Both the position numbers and the translations under genes were made by a program. Under the pieces are notes generated by a model. The model saw only the letters and a list, made by a program, of their open reading frames with translations, did no database searches and had not been told where the DNA came from. A stretch of DNA of 64,000 nt from an uncultured Paraburkholderia sp. (GTDB lineage Bacteria > Pseudomonadota > Gammaproteobacteria > Burkholderiales > Burkholderiaceae): the NCBI GenBank assembly GCA_940746715.1, contig CALNWN010000001.1:868001-932000 (forward strand). Direction: 5' to 3'. Each line of letters opens with the position of its first letter. Position 1 is the first letter of the stretch. Below, piece after piece: positions 63,619-64,000 of this stretch.

Positions 63619-64000
63619 GTGATTCACGCTTTTCTCATTTCGACCGGAGCGGTCGCGCTCGCCGAGATCGGCGACAAGACGCAATTGCTGTCGCTGCTTC
63701 TGGCCGCCCGCTATCGCAAGCCGGTGCCGATCATCCTCGGCGTGCTGGCCGCGACGCTCGTCAATCACGCGGGCGCGGGCGCGCTCGGCGCATGGCTCGG
63801 CTCGCTGCTTACGCCGACCCTCATGCGCTGGGCGCTGGCTGTCTCGTTTATCGGCATGGGTTTGTGGATTCTCGTGCCCGACAAGCTTGACGACGAAGCC
63901 AACGCGAACCGCACGCACCTTGGCGTGTTCGGCGCTACTGTCGTGGCCTTCTTTCTCGCCGAAATGGGCGACAAGACGCAGATCGCGACGGTGGCGCTCG
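63619..64000 (+). CDS. TMEM165/GDT1 (UPF0016) family manganese exporter, 5' part
   Basis: Inner-membrane Mn2+ exporter, running off the window. GTG start at 63619 gives a hydrophobic helix with the family's first ExGDK(T/S) motif: LISTGAVALAEIGDKTQLL. The second motif, FFLAEMGDKTQIATVAL, is near residue 115 at the window end. Intervening helices: PVPIILGVLAATLVNHAGAGALGAWLG and WALAVSFIGMGLWILVPD. The upstream Mn riboswitch supports the role. Frame intact as far as seen. Confidence 0.9.
   Translation, partial: MIHAFLISTGAVALAEIGDKTQLLSLLLAARYRKPVPIILGVLAATLVNHAGAGALGAWLGSLLTPTLMRWALAVSFIGMGLWILVPDKLDDEANANRTHLGVFGATVVAFFLAEMGDKTQIATVAL

Overview
The window is GC-rich chromosomal DNA from a betaproteobacterium of the Burkholderia sensu lato group (Paraburkholderia/Caballeronia lineage). 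This is shown by the order gyrA - DUF2059 - serC - pheA - hisC - tyrA facing ompA - ubiG - gph - ssrA, by a tmRNA encoding the tag ANDDTFALAA, and by DUF2968/DUF2059 family proteins. No insertion sequence, prophage, tRNA, rRNA or CRISPR array was found.

The dominant feature is gene decay. gyrA (apart from its acidic tail), serC, pheA, ompA, ubiG, gph, ssrA and dsbB read through cleanly. Most dispensable genes carry frameshifts, in-frame nonsense codons or large in-frame deletions. Several deletions fuse neighbouring genes: xdhA::xdhB, xdhC::add and acyltransferase::AMP-ligase. Substitution-type stops and domain-sized deletions argue for real pseudogenisation rather than only sequencing error. 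The pattern resembles a host-restricted or vertically transmitted symbiont in early genome reduction, such as the leaf-nodule Caballeronia; this is an inference. Sequencing indels cannot be excluded for the single-base lesions.

Layout. 1-7416 (minus strand): aromatic amino acid/serine genes and gyrA. 7889-10665 (plus): ompA, ubiG, gph, tmRNA. 10858-15463 (minus): a small peptide-export locus with a 44-residue double-glycine leader peptide too short for ordinary ORF calling, an LpxL-like acyltransferase homologue, a HlyD-type adaptor, a C39-peptidase ABC exporter and a TolC-like protein. Only the precursor is intact. It is the most interesting part of the window: a candidate bacteriocin/RiPP system with a putative acyl-transfer partner. 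16116-22679: small exported proteins and a formate dehydrogenase locus (fdsR, fdsGBA, fdsD; no fdsC) that has lost its catalytic centre. 22696-32620: a broken flavin monooxygenase, a CDF metal exporter with its ArsR/SmtB repressor and operator, a TPR/glycosyltransferase protein, a citrate-type MFS pseudogene, a GNAT protein and two proteins of unknown function. 32973-40584: class-I glutamine amidotransferase, decayed KefB-like antiporter, a DUF2848/MFS/GntR/amidase cluster and dsbB.

40907-46514 is a wrecked purine catabolic block (xdhAB, xdhC, add, guaD). 46533-62859 is a long aryl-polyene (APE) type biosynthetic operon: three beta-ketoacyl synthases plus a synthase-like protein, ketoreductase, two hotdog dehydratase regions, thioesterase, LolA-like carrier, MMPL exporter, MIO ammonia-lyase, glycosyltransferase/acyltransferase and AMP-ligase. 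Both expected acyl carrier proteins are missing. 63380-64000: a yybP-ykoY (manganese) riboswitch ahead of a TMEM165/GDT1-type Mn exporter that runs off the window.

Coordinates of broken genes span the recognisable remains from the original start to the original stop. Lesion positions are read from frame switches in conserved protein sequence and are accurate to roughly 10-20 bases.
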